This document shows positions 10,907-23,833 of a stretch of DNA of 64,000 nt, piece after piece (positions within the stretch are counted from its first letter, which is position 1; every line of letters begins with the position of its first letter). This DNA comes from Heterobilharzia americana (Eukaryota > Platyhelminthes > Trematoda > Strigeidida > Schistosomatidae): positions 89,552,708 to 89,616,707 of the forward strand of contig OX104127.1 of assembly GCA_944470555.2 (NCBI GenBank), read 5' to 3'. The translations under genes and the position numbers were made by a program. The notes below the pieces were generated by a model. That model was not told the DNA's origin. It saw nothing but the letters and a program-made list of their open reading frames with translations, and did not search any database.

Positions 10907-12853
10907 ACGAGCCTCATTTTGCCTTTTCTTCACCTCCAAACGGATAAGCAACCACAAAAGCCAATGATCTACGGATTGTTGACGTGGAAGTCAGTTCAAC
11001 AAAAGCTTCTGTTCCTCCAATATCTATTTGAGTGCTATTCACAAGAAAATATATTACGTTTGAGTAGCATGCTTATAGAAACGGATTGGGATATGTTTGC
11101 TGACGAACTTTTAGACAACACTATTACCAATATCACAAGCTATCCCAGATTCTGTCTCGATATCTGCTACCCTACTGGAACAATTTACATGAGATTTGAC
11201 AGACTTTCCTCTCCTCATCTCAAGAGGCTTTGGAGAGAAAAAGAAAGGTTGTATAAGGCGAGAGATCATCCTGGCGTTAAAAGGCTTAACTGTCTAATTA
11301 AGTCTGAAATACAACGTCTGAATACCATATGAAACCAGAAGTTCTTGTCGTGTAAGAACTCTTCCAATATGTGGAAATTATTTAAATAGCTTACAGGTAA
11401 AAAACAGATGACAACACAGACCCGTTCGGATGTCTGTGCGTTAAACAAGTCATTTATACATCGGCAAGCTAATTTCACCCTTCCTAATGTGCAAAATCAA
11501 GTGGATAGCTGCTTTCAAGGTTTCAATACAAATGATGTATTTAAATGTCTGAAGTCTTTGAATCACTCCCAAAGCTTAGGTCCTGATGGTGTTTCTGGTA
11601 TCATATTTAGAAAATGTGCAGATATTTTGTGTCATCCACTTACAGATATCTTCAGTGTGTCGTTCTTTAAAAACATAATACCCACTGCTTGGAAGCAGAC
11701 AAAAATTGTACCTGTGCCTAAGCCATCTTCTGGATCAGATTTTACTTTTCTACCTATAGCTATAACTTCCTCTTTTCTGAAGACAATGGAGAAATTACTT
11801 CTGCTTGTGACTGAGCCTTCATTGATGGCCTTCAGAGATCCAAAACAGTTTGCTTACAAACACCGGAGGAGTACTTTAGATGCAGCTACTGTCTTGCATC
11901 ATAACATTGTTTGTAGCCTCGGCAAAGGTGTTAAGTATGTCCGTTGTGCCTTTTTGGATTACTCATCAGCCTTTGACTCTGTTCCTAGACCACTTTTGTT
12001 AAATAAGTTTGCCATAGTTCACACTGATTCATGCGTTGCAAAATGGCTGCATTCTTGTTTTTCTGAAAGGAAACAATACACTATTCATAAAGGAATGCGC
12101 TCCACTTCATTGCTTACTGAAGCTGGTGTGCCTCAAAGTGCTGTACTTTCTCCTTTTCTCTTTTCCTTTTTTTTGCACGATTTGCCTTATTCTGTTGAAA
12201 CTAATTTTATCAAGTATGCTGACGACCTGACTATTTCTATTCCAGTAAACTCTTCTTTGGATTGCTCGAAAGTAAACGAATTCTTGTCTGAAGTTGGCAA
12301 ATGGTCTCTCTCAAATGGTCTCAAACTAAACCACTCTAAATGTCAGACCGTTAATTTTAGCCTCAGGCGTAAACGAGACTTATGTGAGCTGCTTAAATCT
12401 CATGACGCCTGCTGCATCAATGGTATCCCTGCAGAAAGTAAATCAAGTTTGAACTATCTCGGGTTGCTTTTTACTTCTGACCTTTGTTGGTCCTCCCATA
12501 TCTTATTGACTTGTAAAAAAATCTTTCATTTAACTTATTACGTAAAGAAATTGAGGCTTCTTTTACAATTTATTAATCTCTGCATCTTGCCTATTCTTCT
12601 ATATTGGTCCCCACTAATCTTTCCTGGTCTTCTTAAAAGGGACTATGTGATGTTACGTAGGGCTTTGAAGACCGTCAGCAGGGTGAGTGGTGTGTCTCTG
12701 ACTCAACTGATTAACGCTGTAGTTGATCGACATATAAATTCCTACAAGCTACTAGCTACAGAAATTTTAATTGACAGTGAGCATCCACTTCACTTACAGC
12801 TCCTCAGGGAGGACAAGAAGAAAATAGAAACAACTGTACGTTCGTACAGCTAA
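10907..12853 (+). pseudogene. Non-LTR reverse transcriptase, nearly intact (two in-frame stops)
   Basis: One reading frame runs from about 10,889 to the stop at 12,853, broken only by TGA at 11,330-11,332 and TAG at 11,387-11,389. After the second stop there are 481 open codons from ATG 11,408. The RT motifs are all present: SLGPDGVSGIIFRKC in the fingers, CAFLDYSSAFDSVPR (motif A), AGVPQSAVLSPFLFSFFLHD (motif B) and FIKYADDLTISIP, the intact YADD catalytic motif, then KWSLSNGLKLNHSKC and LNYLGL. The upstream 137 codons hold the endonuclease-RT linker (LKRLWREKERLYKARD). The pattern suggests the Jockey superfamily (CR1, L2 or Rex1-like), not RTE. The endonuclease is missing. It is much less decayed than neighbouring elements. 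Confidence 0.7.
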
Positions 12854-14633
12854 GTGTAAGAATCCAACTGTACCTTGCCTTGCACATATATTTTGTGGGG
12901 AAAAAAGTGTTAGAACAGAAATCACACATCAACTTTGTGACAGTTAAAAATCTCATTTCAATGATTCAACTTACAATGCAAAATTTTCTCGTTTTTAATA
13001 TTCTTCACATAACTTAAATTTCTATAATAAAACAATTCAAAAGGCTGCAAAGTAGTTTGTATATACTTATGTTTTGTTGTTATTGCAATATATATTATGC
13101 TGAGGATTCCAAATTGTACCACAAATTGTTTGGAATAAAGTGAATTATTATTATTGTTCACAATATTATTATTGAACCCTTGGACTATGTAAAATGAGGT
13201 GATATGATTCATTGCGCTTCAGATGTGGATGACTGTTCTAGCACACTGGTAAATTTGGTGAGAGAAATGTAGCCAGTTCTGTGCATAGTAACAGTAAAGT
13301 TGACATAACTGTCTCGAAAATTGTTTAGGCCTTCAACAGAAAAGTGACTGTGGTTTATGGTATCTTAGAATGAATGTTAATAATTAGTTCTTAACAATAA
13401 TTATTGCTCACGTAGTATCACTGTAGGTACGATTTAAAACCTTTTTGGTGAAATTATATGTTGAAGAATTTCTGCATATTGACAGGTTCATGGTACCTTT
13501 CCCAAACAAACGAAATATTTTTTATTGGGAATAGTATACTACACTCCTATAGGAGTGTGCTCAATTTATTGATTCAGTTTTCAACATTTGGTGGTAATGT
13601 ATAATCGTTTACAGCGAAACCATGTATATTTATGCAGCTTTCTGGTCTGAAAGACAGTATACCTTCCGGTTTGTCCTTATTCTTGCAGTAGGCGTACTTG
13701 ATGGGACTCGATTCCCCCCTAATGACATTTGCTGAGAGCCGATATTGCTGTTTCAGGTAGAGTTCTGGTCTGTTTCCCATTGTTTTTAAGAAACTTGGGT
13801 TAATACTAAGCTAAATAGAACGGTTTCAGGAATTTCTTATGGTTCCGTCAGCATGTGCAACACATTTCTCAACTACCTAAGCTGATAAATTCTCGCAGTC
13901 ATATCTAGTAGCTCGCCTTCCTAGCCTATTACTCTACGCTTGACTTAAACATTTTTCATTCCACGGTTTCACCATAGTTGAACAATCCCACGGAAAATCC
14001 AGAACAAAAATCTCGAGTTTTCGACTTTAAACATCTATATCGCAGTCTTAACATAGGACAATGAGCTACGGAGCAGCATATACGTTTTTGACGAGCCATC
14101 AGATACTACTCTCCTCAGAGGTGGGAGTTTTTTGCAAATACCAAACGTTTGGAGATTTCGTTATTGGTCAATCCATCAGAACTAATATAACACATAGGTA
14201 AATTAATGCACTGCATCCTCAAACTAGTGGTTAGTGCATACCAGTTCTGAGGCGTTTTACATTTAGTAGGTACAAAGTGTATCCCAAACCTGAAATTCTG
14301 GTGACAGTCCGACTGACCAATCTGTATTAGTATATTTCCACTGGTGTTCATCTGCAGGTATTGCTGTTTGGATCATTCAACCAGTTTTCTCCAAACTGTT
14401 TGACAAGTCAGCAGTTTCCACTAGTGACAGGATTCTTAAAAGTGCGTTATGTTCTTGTGTAGAAGCATGATTTTGTGTCCAGAAAGTGAAGGGATATTGT
14501 CAGACACATATTCACTGTAAGATATTTCGTTGAATAAAAGTGATATCTCGTAGGCATTTTTAAACTGTAACTTTCAACAGCTCTTGTACTGTAAACGAAG
14601 CAAATCGTTTATCGTCCTCAAACTTAGTTTCAG
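12854..14633. other. AT-rich flank without supported genes
   Basis: After the RT comes an AT-rich tract with ATT-repeat patches (13,143-13,176) that may be the 3' end of that element. Minus-strand frames at 13,574-13,780 and 14,115-14,351 are open for 68 and 78 codons. The first looks unusually protein-like, but no family can be named and no splice sites fit well. Confidence 0.4.
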
Positions 14634-14872
14634 ATTCGTGTGACAAGTATGGACTTCGCCATCGATAAATCGCCATTAACTGAATCTGAAGAAACTCGTA
14701 GTAATTCTCATCTTCCTTCAATTACAGTCGTTCGACCAAAACAATCAAGACGATACAAGCTGCTGCCAAAAGAAAAACTTCGTTTCCCTAAAAATGATGT
14801 ATCGAGTCAGTTTTGGAGCAAAAGTAATTATACCAAACATATGCCACTTATCCCTGTGAACTGTGATGATAG
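14634..14872 (+). CDS. Host gene exon, first visible coding exon
   Basis: The sequence before 14,634 ends in a splice-acceptor-like TTAGTTTCAG, and the frame stays open from there. An ATG at 14,649-14,651 is the first start and opens 74 codons plus two bases. It ends at a donor, GATAG then GTTTGT (GT at 14,873). The peptide is polar and basic (PKQSRRYKLLPKEKLRFPK) and ends HMPLIPVNCDD. Joining the last two bases, AG, to the C at 24,006 gives Ser and keeps the frame. Codon pattern and splice sites make it unlike the transposon frames around it. I do not recognise the protein. Whether the ATG is the true start or the exon is internal is open. Confidence 0.6.
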
Positions 14873-17269
14873 GTTTGTCCTTTAACTTTTTCATTTATTT
14901 TAGTTTGTATGTTTCATTAACTGTGCTAGACTTCACTACAGTGTGACATCTGACTGGTTTTGATGTATGACGTAACTATGTAAATTTGTAATTGTTTTCA
15001 TCATTCGTCATTGTAATGGTATTTAAAAGTTACACACATTTGTCTCACGCGAAATCTTTTCGGTGGATATTTGCGAATAAAAGACTATTTAAAAATGGCA
15101 GGTTTTCAATACTGTTTACTGTCTCTAAATTCTGACCAAAAACATCCGAACTTCTATAGTGTAAACTGCATTGTATTCACAGCGTTCAAAAAATTCTTAC
15201 AAAGGCTCAAATTAGAATTAACTTACCCGTTCGAATCGTGTTCTTTAGACTCTTCACACAAATATAAGTTGCATTACAGTGTACATATTTGTACCTGGTG
15301 TAAAGTTTCTCTGGTTTTTATTCATCTATCCACATTAAATCAGAAGCAAGATTTCAGGAATTTTTTGCCAATTTATTGTTTTCAATAATTGTTCGGTTAA
15401 TATTGATTAAGACTGGTAAAATCTCATAAGTCTTCTGATTTGATCAATGAGCCGGTTTTATTTCAGTTTAGTTCATACAATTACCCTTTAGGAACGATGA
15501 TTGCGCTTTTCAAAATAATAACTTTATTAACATTAGCCTATAATTTTCTGGGTAAGACCAGACATTCAAAGTATTTTGAATTCGCTGCTGAAACAGACAT
15601 ATCGGACCACATCGTTTGGCATTCCACTTTGTATTTGATAGGCATTTTGTCCTGGTGACTTATCTGTCATCACCATTGCTGTTGAAAGTTGACTAACTTG
15701 GTAGTTCATATATGTAATCTGCTTCAGCATTTCTAGCTATTATCTACTTGTTACTCTGAGAGAGATAATTCTGGAAATTTGACCCTACAACTAGATTATT
15801 CTTCACGCCAATAGATTCCATTATCGATTGGTTATTTAGGGAATGTGGAATGCCGAAAATCATTCTATTGGCTCTAAATAGTCTTTTGTGTCCTACAACC
15901 AAACTATATCAGTCCATCTCCCTTTTTAAGTGCGTGTAGTCAGAGTAGTTCTGTCGATTTAAATTTCTTTTTTATCCCCTGATCTCAAGTCCCTGTTCAG
16001 AACTATATATTTATAGCACACAAAGCATGATTTGATTTTTGTGGTCATAAGGTTCTACCGTCCAATATCTGTATCACAAAGTAGCACTGACCCCGTTACT
16101 GTCTAGTACTCTTTCTTTGTTAGCGAGACTTCTCAGCTTCCAGGGGGACAATGGTTAGTGATAACTTAAAGTACTCTAACTGACAGTGTCACGTTGACCT
16201 AGATAATTGACTTTCAAACGGTGTCGTGTATTTCTGTCCTGCTCCATCTACAGTAGTTTGTTGGTCATATAGCATTACAAGTCGTCATTAAATGGGCGTG
16301 ATCCATTGCCATAATTTTGTTTTTTCTAATCATGAAATATTCTCGTAGGCTTTGTTTTATTCGTATACATCCGGGCTATCATATTTATATTATTCGCAGT
16401 TGTTTTCACCTGATTTATAATTCTATGCTTTGGTTAAAAAACTCCTAAGCCAAAAATACCAGCGCAATTTAGATTTGAAATCTATTTATTGGACTAATTT
16501 AGGATCTTACATCCACCTTGCCTAGTTAGTCAGTATTTACTTATAGTCGCTGTTGGCCGTTCGATGATAGCTACTATATTAACGTGGTGGTTGGGCTTCC
16601 ATATCATAGTGACCCAACGAGCTATGCTGATGAAACATTTGTTCCCTCGAGACCTACCATACCAAAAAGATCTGTTGGATAGTGGTTAGGCGAAAAGAAG
16701 TTACTGTTGTGGTGTAAATTACTACACTATAATGGGACCTAAGGGCGAAGTCATAACGCTGCTAGCTGGATGGGGTGTGACAGTAGTAAGGTATTTCCCT
16801 TGGATGTACCATGCTGCCCTCTCAGTGGAAGGGGGTGTTAGAAAAGATCGGTCAAGAAATAACACACCACCATACCCCACTGTCTGCTGGGTCGGCGACG
16901 TTGGTTCATATGTCCTTTCTTTTCGACCATCCGGCCCCAAAATAACAAAAGCACAAAACAACCATACACAAAAGGCTGGGTGAAACAGGCCTCAAGTACA
17001 TGTCTGACGGGCTTTCCGATCACACAAATCTGTGTCAGGTACCTCAAGAAGACTTAGCCTTCTATGGTATGGGCAGCCGGAAAGTGTCAACCGCCCTCAC
17101 AACTCTGTCAGCACTCAAGTTCCTTCAGACCACAATCCACCTCCCTCATCATTACCTTCTAATCTTACTTCACGTCTCTCAACCAACGATACTACATCAT
17201 CTTCAATTTCGCCTATCTCTGCAGCCTTCGACAACGATCTGAATCCACAGAACACCATCACTGGCCTCC

Positions 17270-17940
17270 TTAAACTATTCTCCAAATTACACATCAAGGC
17301 CTTCAATGTCTGCACCCTCCGCCAAATCGGTCAACAGGCTTAACTGGCCAAGACTAGCAACCCGGGCCATGGATGTGTGGTGTGTTTGTGAGACACGCAT
17401 ACAGGACCCAAGTGTGTTTGTTCACCTAACCTCTTCCAGCCAATATGGTGAATCCACAAAATTTACCCTTCGAGTTCCTGGAGATTCGATGGCTAGTTCT
17501 CGTGGTCTTGCAGATGTAGGCATAGCATTAAGCACTGGAACAAAAAGCTCAGTACTAGACCGGATCTCTGTTGACAGTCGCCTCTGCGCTGTCCGACTGA
17601 AGGGCACAGTGAGAACTAAAAGGAATGATGAAGCTTGCCGCCGACTCTTTGTAACCTCTACTTACGCACCCACTGACTGAAGTTCGGATGCAGTGAAGGA
17701 CGAGTTCTACCGAAAACTGTCTAGCCTCTCTCTGAAAGCCAAACGTTCAGACGTGGTGGTTGTTGCAAGTGATTTCAGTGCACATATGGGTAGACTGAAT
17801 GAGACAGAAAGACACTTAGGTAGCACTCTCGGAATCCTGACAACACAAATTTCACACATAAAGAAAGACACTGCCTGACGTGGCGTCCACCAAGCTCAAC
17901 TCAGCGATGGACACAGATAGACAACATTGCTACCAGTTAT
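17270..17940 (+). pseudogene. Element D endonuclease domain
   Basis: The endonuclease begins with AFNVCTLRQIGQQA (about 17,300) and continues in the frame at 17,306-17,680: VWCVCETRIQDPSVFVHLTS, SSRGLADVGIALSTGTKSS, then LFVTSTYAPTD. After an in-frame stop the next block, 17,693-17,878, gives KDEFYRKLSSLSLKAKRSDV and VVVASDFSAHMGRLNETERH. In the last block the catalytic GDFNA has become SDFSA, so the nuclease is inactive. Order and spacing are those of an APE-type retroelement nuclease. Confidence 0.75.
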
Positions 17941-18149
17941 CGATGAAGATGATCGATGGGAGATTGTCGCTCCTTCTGGAGTACGTGTTCGGATAGCGAC
18001 CACGCGTTGGTTCGAGCACGTATATGCTTGCATTTGGCAACAAAACCATTACGAGTGCAGCTCAACAACGAAAACATCGCTTTCAGTGAGAAATCGGTTA
18101 GACAGTTATCGGAACAGAACACTATCACTCATCCAGAAGAAGTTATGCT

Positions 18150-19253
18150 ATGAAAGCAGCGCTGAAGACCGTAGCCGACTCCGAAAGAGTGGCTAAAGGG
18201 AGCCAGTGGATATCAGCACCTTCTTCCGAACTAATGGATGCACGTGAACGCATCTCTGCAGGCTCTGAGTACGACGAAAAGCGAGCGCAACTTAAAAGTA
18301 GGCTGAGAAAAAGTCTATGCAACGACCACGAAAGGTGGTGGGCAGAGAAGGCCAAAGAGATGGAAAAAGGAGCGGCGATAGGTAACAGTAGACAATTATT
18401 TAGACTTATCAAGAGAACTGAGGCGAAAAGGTCAATGGTTAGTGAGACTATGGTTGAGAAGGATGGGTCTGCGATTCACTCGCAAAGGAGATGTTTGGAA
18501 AGATGACCAGAACATTTCGAGGAACGGTTCGACTAGCCACCAGCTACTATTGCGTTGCCAGCTATCCAGTCAGATCCTGAATGGAACATTGAGACAGGTC
18601 CCTCAACACCAGCAGAAGTTGAGAAAGCGGTAAGTAACTTGAAACGAAAAAGGGCAGCAGGACCAGACGGACTAACTCCTGGGGTATATAAGGATGGTGG
18701 TAGAGTGCTCTTTGTCAGGTTAACGGAAGTGTTAACTAGTATATGGGAATCAAATATGATCCTTCCTGACTGGTTTAAATCACTGAATACCCCATTCTTC
18801 AGGAAAGGTGAGAAGCCCTTTTGTGATAACCACAGGAGAATCAGCCTGACAAACATAATGTCTAAGATTCTAGGTCTTATAATCACTAAACGCCAGAGTG
18901 GAGTTCGGGAAGAGAAAGCCCAAGAAAACCAGGCAGGTTTCAGACCTAGCCGTGGGTGTATAGACCAAATATTCAGGCTCCGTCAGGTTCTGGAACACAG
19001 GATCGCTTGTCGACGCCCAACACCAGCTGTATTTCTCGACCTTAAGGCGGCATTCGACTCAGTTGCTCGAGAAGTCTTGTGGTCATGTCTCTCACTGAAA
19101 GGTGTTCCAAGTAAGTACACTACCTTATTTAAGGTTCATTACTTGAACAGCTGTGGGCTTGTTAGAGCCAATGGTGAGATGTGGTTTAGCTATTTGCATC
19201 GAGTACTGTCTGTCAAGGATCCCCGCGCTCTCCATTGTTACTCAATTTTATAA
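18150..19253 (+). pseudogene. Element D reverse transcriptase, fingers to motif A
   Basis: The linker at 18,150-18,506 (DHERWWAEKAKEMEKGAAIG, then RQLFRLIKRT) leads into 18,555-19,253, an open frame of 232 codons. It has LKRKRAAGPDGLTPGVYK (fingers), NQAGFRPSRGCIDQIFRLRQ and motif A, AVFLDLKAAFDSVAREVLW. The frame then shifts near 19,205. The motif-B segment, QGSPRSPLLLNFIID, is readable in another frame and the ORF closes. The domain would copy element RNA from a nicked target. It is inactivated by the shift. Confidence 0.8.
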
Positions 19254-19256
19254 TAG

Positions 19257-19930
19257 ATGTTCTTGCAGAGGTCTCCCTTTTGTTATCTGACTACACCAAA
19301 TCATAGGAAAATTTTCGTACAGCAAGAATATGCAGATAATATAGTCCTGTTAAGTGAAGACGCTGACAAAATGCAGTGTCGTGTGGACACTGAGTTGCAA
19401 TTTGAGAATGTTTGGGATGCGTTTCTTTTCATACTAATGCAAATTGTTACTCTAGGACTGGTTTTCAGCCGTCCGTTGGCTAACAATAGAGAGTGAAGTG
19501 GTTGAGTGCGTTGGGCACTTCACTTACCTGCGAAGTCGGATCACACCTGAGGGGTCAATGTGTGACGAAATCTCTGCATGGATACAAAAAGCTTGGTTGG
19601 CTTTTGCCAACTTACTCCATCTGTGGCTCCCTCGGGATATTCGATTGTCTGTTAAGAGTCATGTGTACTGCGCAGCAGTCCGCTCTGTTCTACCGTATGG
19701 CTGTGAAACGTGACGCTTGAAGGTGGAAGACATGAGAAGGTTTCAGGTGTTTGACCACCGTTGCCTCTATGCGACTAGACTAAAACATGGCACCAATGCA
19801 AGAAATCCTTGACAGTTGGTTTGAGCCATGTAAGTCTATGCAGACTAGCCGGTTGGGGTCGGCGTGACAAGAGAAACTTGTGGTTGGAGACTCTTGGTGA
19901 TTTGGCTCAGAACCGATGTCAGTGGCACAG
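19257..19930 (+). pseudogene. Element D RT motif C and C-terminal domain
   Basis: 19,257-19,496 carries QEYADNIVLLSEDADKMQ, the catalytic motif C with the second Asp replaced by Asn. 19,498-19,713 follows with VECVGHFTYLRSRITPEGSM, ISAWIQKAWLAFANLLHLWL and SVKSHVYCAAVRSVLPYG, the thumb and connection of this family. The final block, near 19,880-19,925, ends in LRTDVSGTDA-like residues that match the family's DMAQNRSQW ending only loosely. A stop at the ETW position and frameshifts break the region. Confidence 0.75.
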
Positions 19931-20819
19931 ATGCATACACATATTATCCTCATTTTAACCGCTATACTTAATCACATAGTTTTCTCATTCCTCCCTAATC
20001 TCTTCTACTCTTTCTTCATTTCCCACTTTATTACCTTATTACTTGGTGTGTTGATATCACATTACGCACTAATGCCTCGCCCGGTGTTGATCTTGATGAT
20101 AATGATGATGATGAGACGTGGTTACTAAAAGTGGAGGATCTACAAAGACTGGATGCTGATTGAATTACTTGGATTTATTTGATGAAAACATCAAATAAGC
20201 ACTGCAGAGTTTATTATTAGAGTATTCATTAGCAGATACGAATCGGTTGATAAAGTTACTAACCATCACATGAGATTTCAAGAGAATTTGTTGCGCATGC
20301 AAAACCACCATCTCCCCCAACCACTCTATGTTAATTAGAGTAGAATTAGTTTGAAAAGTGCCGATAGAAACCTGTAACTTCGGTTCAAATATCCTACTTT
20401 CAAGCAGTTAGTCTAAAGTTCTGATTCTGTTCCGGCTTCTTCAGCTTAGGCAACAAGATGATATATTTATACGGGGGAAAAATGCACTCAGTAGCCACTT
20501 GGACGTTTGTCTGTTCTGTAGCTTAGAAAGCTGTTGGAATGAAAGTAAATAGAATGGCAATTGAACTCATCGTTCAGCAATTCAGTGGCAAATGCATTAC
20601 AGTCTCACTTATGTCTCGTAGAACCTCGCCTGGTTAACTAGTTCACTAGTTACTAACCGGTCCCAAGCCCAGGTAAAGAGGGAAGGTTGGGCAAAGGGCT
20701 AGCAACCATACCCCGTTAAGCCAGTCCAACCGCAACAGAAACTTCAAAGCACAGACAAAATACAAAACATGAAAACAAACTTATTCCTCAGTGGAATCGG
20801 AGAGACGAAATGACGCCGG

Positions 20820-21588
20820 TTGGTGAAGGCTTTCGGGAAGCCAATTGGCCGATGTATCTTATCTTCTCTCGATGAAAGCGAAAGTAAGACTGTGAGCATG
20901 GAATGTCTGCATCGTGTATTAAGCTATCAAGGCTGCCCAGATTGCCATAGAGATGAGAAGGTATGGTATAGAAGTGCTAGGCTAGGAATCTGCGAAGAAC
21001 CTGCAGGTGAAATGGAAGTTGACTCTCCAAAATGTCAACTGGAGAATCAATAATCGACTCCGATGTTGTCACCCAGACGACAACCACGAGCACAGCACAC
21101 TGGGTTTTCGAGTGGCTATCATGATATCCCCAAGAGCATCGAGGGCTCTCATACGGTGGGAACCAATATCCACTTGCATCGGGATAATGACACCAAGATT
21201 CAACCCAAAAGGAAGGATAGTCACGATTATTCAATACTACGCTAGGCACCTACAAATAATGCAGATGAATAGAAGAAGGAGGAATTCAACAGACAACTGC
21301 AATCAGTACTGAACAACACTGCAGTGGGTGACATCAAAATTCATCCTAATAGGTGACATGAATGCGAAACTGGGAGCGGACAAGACAGGAAGAGAACTGA
21401 CAATGGGTCGAGAAGCTCTCGGTGAAATGAACGAGAATGAAGAACTGTTTGCAGAATTCTGTGCATTCAACGATTTGGTGATTGGAGGCAGTGTGCACAA
21501 GCGCAAGGATATCCACAAAGCGACATGGACTTGTATTCACAAGACACCAGGAGACACTAAAAATCGGATCAACTTCATCTCAATGTGA
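20820..21588 (+). pseudogene. RTE copy B endonuclease domain
   Basis: Blocks at 20,820-21,053, 21,063-21,245 and 21,328-21,588 correspond one for one to those of copy A. The catalytic region reads FILIGDMNAKLGADKTGREL, followed by NDLVIGGSVHKRKDIHKATW. The domain is split across frames, so no full-length nuclease can be made. Confidence 0.75.
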
Positions 21589-22413
21589 AGAAAGTGAAGA
21601 CGCAGCCAACTTGACACAGTGTCAAGGAGGGGAGCAGATGTAGGTTCACACCTCTCGCTATCTAGTGCAAGGAACCTTCCGAATGAAGTTGAAAACCTTG
21701 AAAGAAGTTGGTGATAGACCACAGTTCAAGTTGAAGACCCAGAACAGAAACTGAAGGACGAAAGTACACGGGACATCCTCGTGTCAGTCAGTCAGCCAGT
21801 CATCGGGACAAAATGGGAGATATCGAGCAACATCCGTGAAGAAACCTGTGTGAGTGAACACTGGAACTCTTTGAAGCTATGCGGAATGAAACCTGCACAA
21901 CTGTGTTAGGAGGAAGAAGAAACGAGGCAAGGAATGGAATGGATCTCGACGGACACATAGAAGCTGATGGAGGAAGGAGATGAAGATGGTGATGGTGAAG
22001 CAGAAGATGAACCAGTGCAGTGCGGGCACAGATGAACAACGAGAAGAAGAACTGAGTACAACGTATAAAACACTGGACAAGGAAGTGAAGAAGTGTGCGC
22101 GAAGACAAAAGGCGCTTCTACGACACACTGGCAGGTGAAGCAGGACAGGCTGCAGGTAGGAGAGACTGGGACCTGACAACATTGTGTCAAATAACCAGGT
22201 TACTATCAGGGAGGGAAGAGATCAACGCAGATGATACCAATGAGAGATAGTGAAGGAAAGCTAGTTACCGAAGAAGAGAAACAAAGGAAATGATGGGGTG
22301 ACCACTTCACAAAGCTATTGAATCCACCACCAAGGAAGGAAGGAAAGGTACCTGCAGATTAAAAGAAGAGCCATCTTGTCAAACTCCCGAAGAAGGGAGC
22401 CCTGAGACTTCGC

Positions 22414-22722
22414 ATGAATTTGCGAGGAACTATACTGTTGTCTACCCCAAACAAAATATTAAGCCACATCATCCTAGAGAGACTAAAGGATGCACTGGAT
22501 TCAAGACTACGACCGGAACAGTCTGGCTGGCTGGCTGGCTGGATTGAGGAAGTACAAATCATGTGCGGACCAAAATGCAACGCTACGCTACACGTCATCA
22601 TGGAACAGAGTATAGAATGGCAGTCAACTCTCTACCTCAATTTCATCGACTTTGAAAAGGCTTTTGACAGCGTCGATCGACAAGTAACTTGGCAGGCAGT
22701 TGTTTCAACACTACGGTTTTAG
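22414..22722 (+). pseudogene. RTE copy B reverse transcriptase fragment
   Basis: A 102-codon frame covers the RT from LLSTPNKILSHIILERLKDA through LRPEQSGWLAGWIEEVQIM to motif A, LNFIDFEKAFDSVDRQVTW, then stops. The RT fingers normally upstream are partly removed by the internal deletion. The DFATDD motif-C equivalent lies near 22,970 in another frame. A TGGC repeat interrupts the QAGFR-like block, as in copy A. Confidence 0.75.
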
Positions 22723-23384
22723 TGCCACAAACCTGTATGAATCTCATTCAACAACTATGTGGGGACGCCACATGCCAGCCAAGTAATTGACAATGGAAAG
22801 CTCAGTGACGCCTTTTAAGTGAAGGCAGGAGTAAGACAAGGCTGCCGCCTACTATCACCCAATAACTTCCTGATTGTGGTAGACTCGACTGGACCATGCA
22901 GCAAACAGTGAGGAGCGAGAAGAGTGGGACACAATGGCTGGACCTCGGGGAAGAACCTAGAAGATTTGGATTTCGCCACCGATGACTTATGTCTAATGTT
23001 ACACAAACTTGAAGATCTACAGGCGAAAACTAACAAGTTGGCAGAAGAGGCAGCGAAAGAAGACAGGATTTCAAGTGAACGTAGAGAAGACAGAGGTGAT
23101 GAAGATACCCAACCAACCAACAATAACAACAACAACGAGCTGCAGTCACAATCAACGGTAGAAACGTAAAGGAAGTAGCCTCTTTCACCTATGTAGGCAG
23201 GGGAGCATCGTTTCAACTACAAGCGGTGGCACAGACGAGGACGTCAAAGTCAAGATCGGAAAAACAAGATAGGCGTTCATTAGCCTGAAACCATTGTTGA
23301 GATCTACTGCACTGCACTGTACTGCACTCAGCATGTGGAACATGATCTGGATTTTCAACACCGACGTCAAGTCAGTGCTTCTAT

Positions 23385-23833
23385 GTGATGGTCCAGGGAC
23401 TTGGTGCGTTACGAAAGGGATTTCCAACAAACTACAGATATCCATCAACAAGTGTCTACGCTGGCTGGTTGCTGAGGATCATATGGCCAGAGAGAATTAG
23501 CAACAAGGAACTCAATGTGGCTGTTAAGGAACCAACCAAGAGCGTATCACTGAACAAGTATGCAGAAGGAAGTAGAGATGGATTGGATTTGGCATACACT
23601 GAGAAGACCGATTGTGGACATCACGCTCCAGGCCAGTCACTCGAGTGGAACCGAGACGGGGAACTGCGAGTTGGGCTTCCGAGTCGAGGTTGACATGGAT
23701 TAGATGGTGTGAGGAAGAAATGAGGGTTTCTGGACAGTTGTGGAGTCAGGTTGAAAAGATTGCAGAGAAGAGAGTGGAATGGAGACGTGGTAGTGAAGTC
23801 GTATGTTCCACTAGGAACTCAAAGAACAAATAA
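23385..23833 (+). pseudogene. RTE copy B C-terminal domain
   Basis: Two overlapping frames (23,385-23,693 and 23,612-23,833) carry the thumb and tail: RIIWPERISNKELNVAV, then TWIRWCEEEMRVSGQLWSQV and WRRGSEVVCSTRN before the stop. The frameshift between them is also present in copies A and C. The AATAAT tail follows at once. Confidence 0.7.

Larger units (their letters stand above)
16505..20115 (+). mobile_element. RTE-like retrotransposon D (plus strand, defective)
   Basis: A long plus-strand element with a 5' leader (about 16,505-17,270, boundary approximate), an endonuclease, a linker, RT, a C-terminal domain and a short 3' end with a GAT-repeat patch (about 20,093-20,113). It is recognisable as the schistosome-type endonuclease/RT polyprotein beginning AFNVCTLRQIGQQA. 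Frames are broken at many points. The RT has lost the usual motif-B frame and carries YADN in place of YADD. Elements I, J and H in this window belong to the same family and are more decayed or shorter. It lies inside the inferred intron of the host gene, in sense orientation. Confidence 0.75.

Noticed and set aside
13574..13780. 68-codon minus-strand frame with a protein-like composition
   Set aside because: It has a faint pleckstrin-homology look, but no splice sites or neighbouring exons support it, and the next candidate frame lies in the wrong order.
16628..16660. CTGATGAAAC in the leader of element D, like a hammerhead box
   Set aside because: No stem II with GAAA follows at the right distance.
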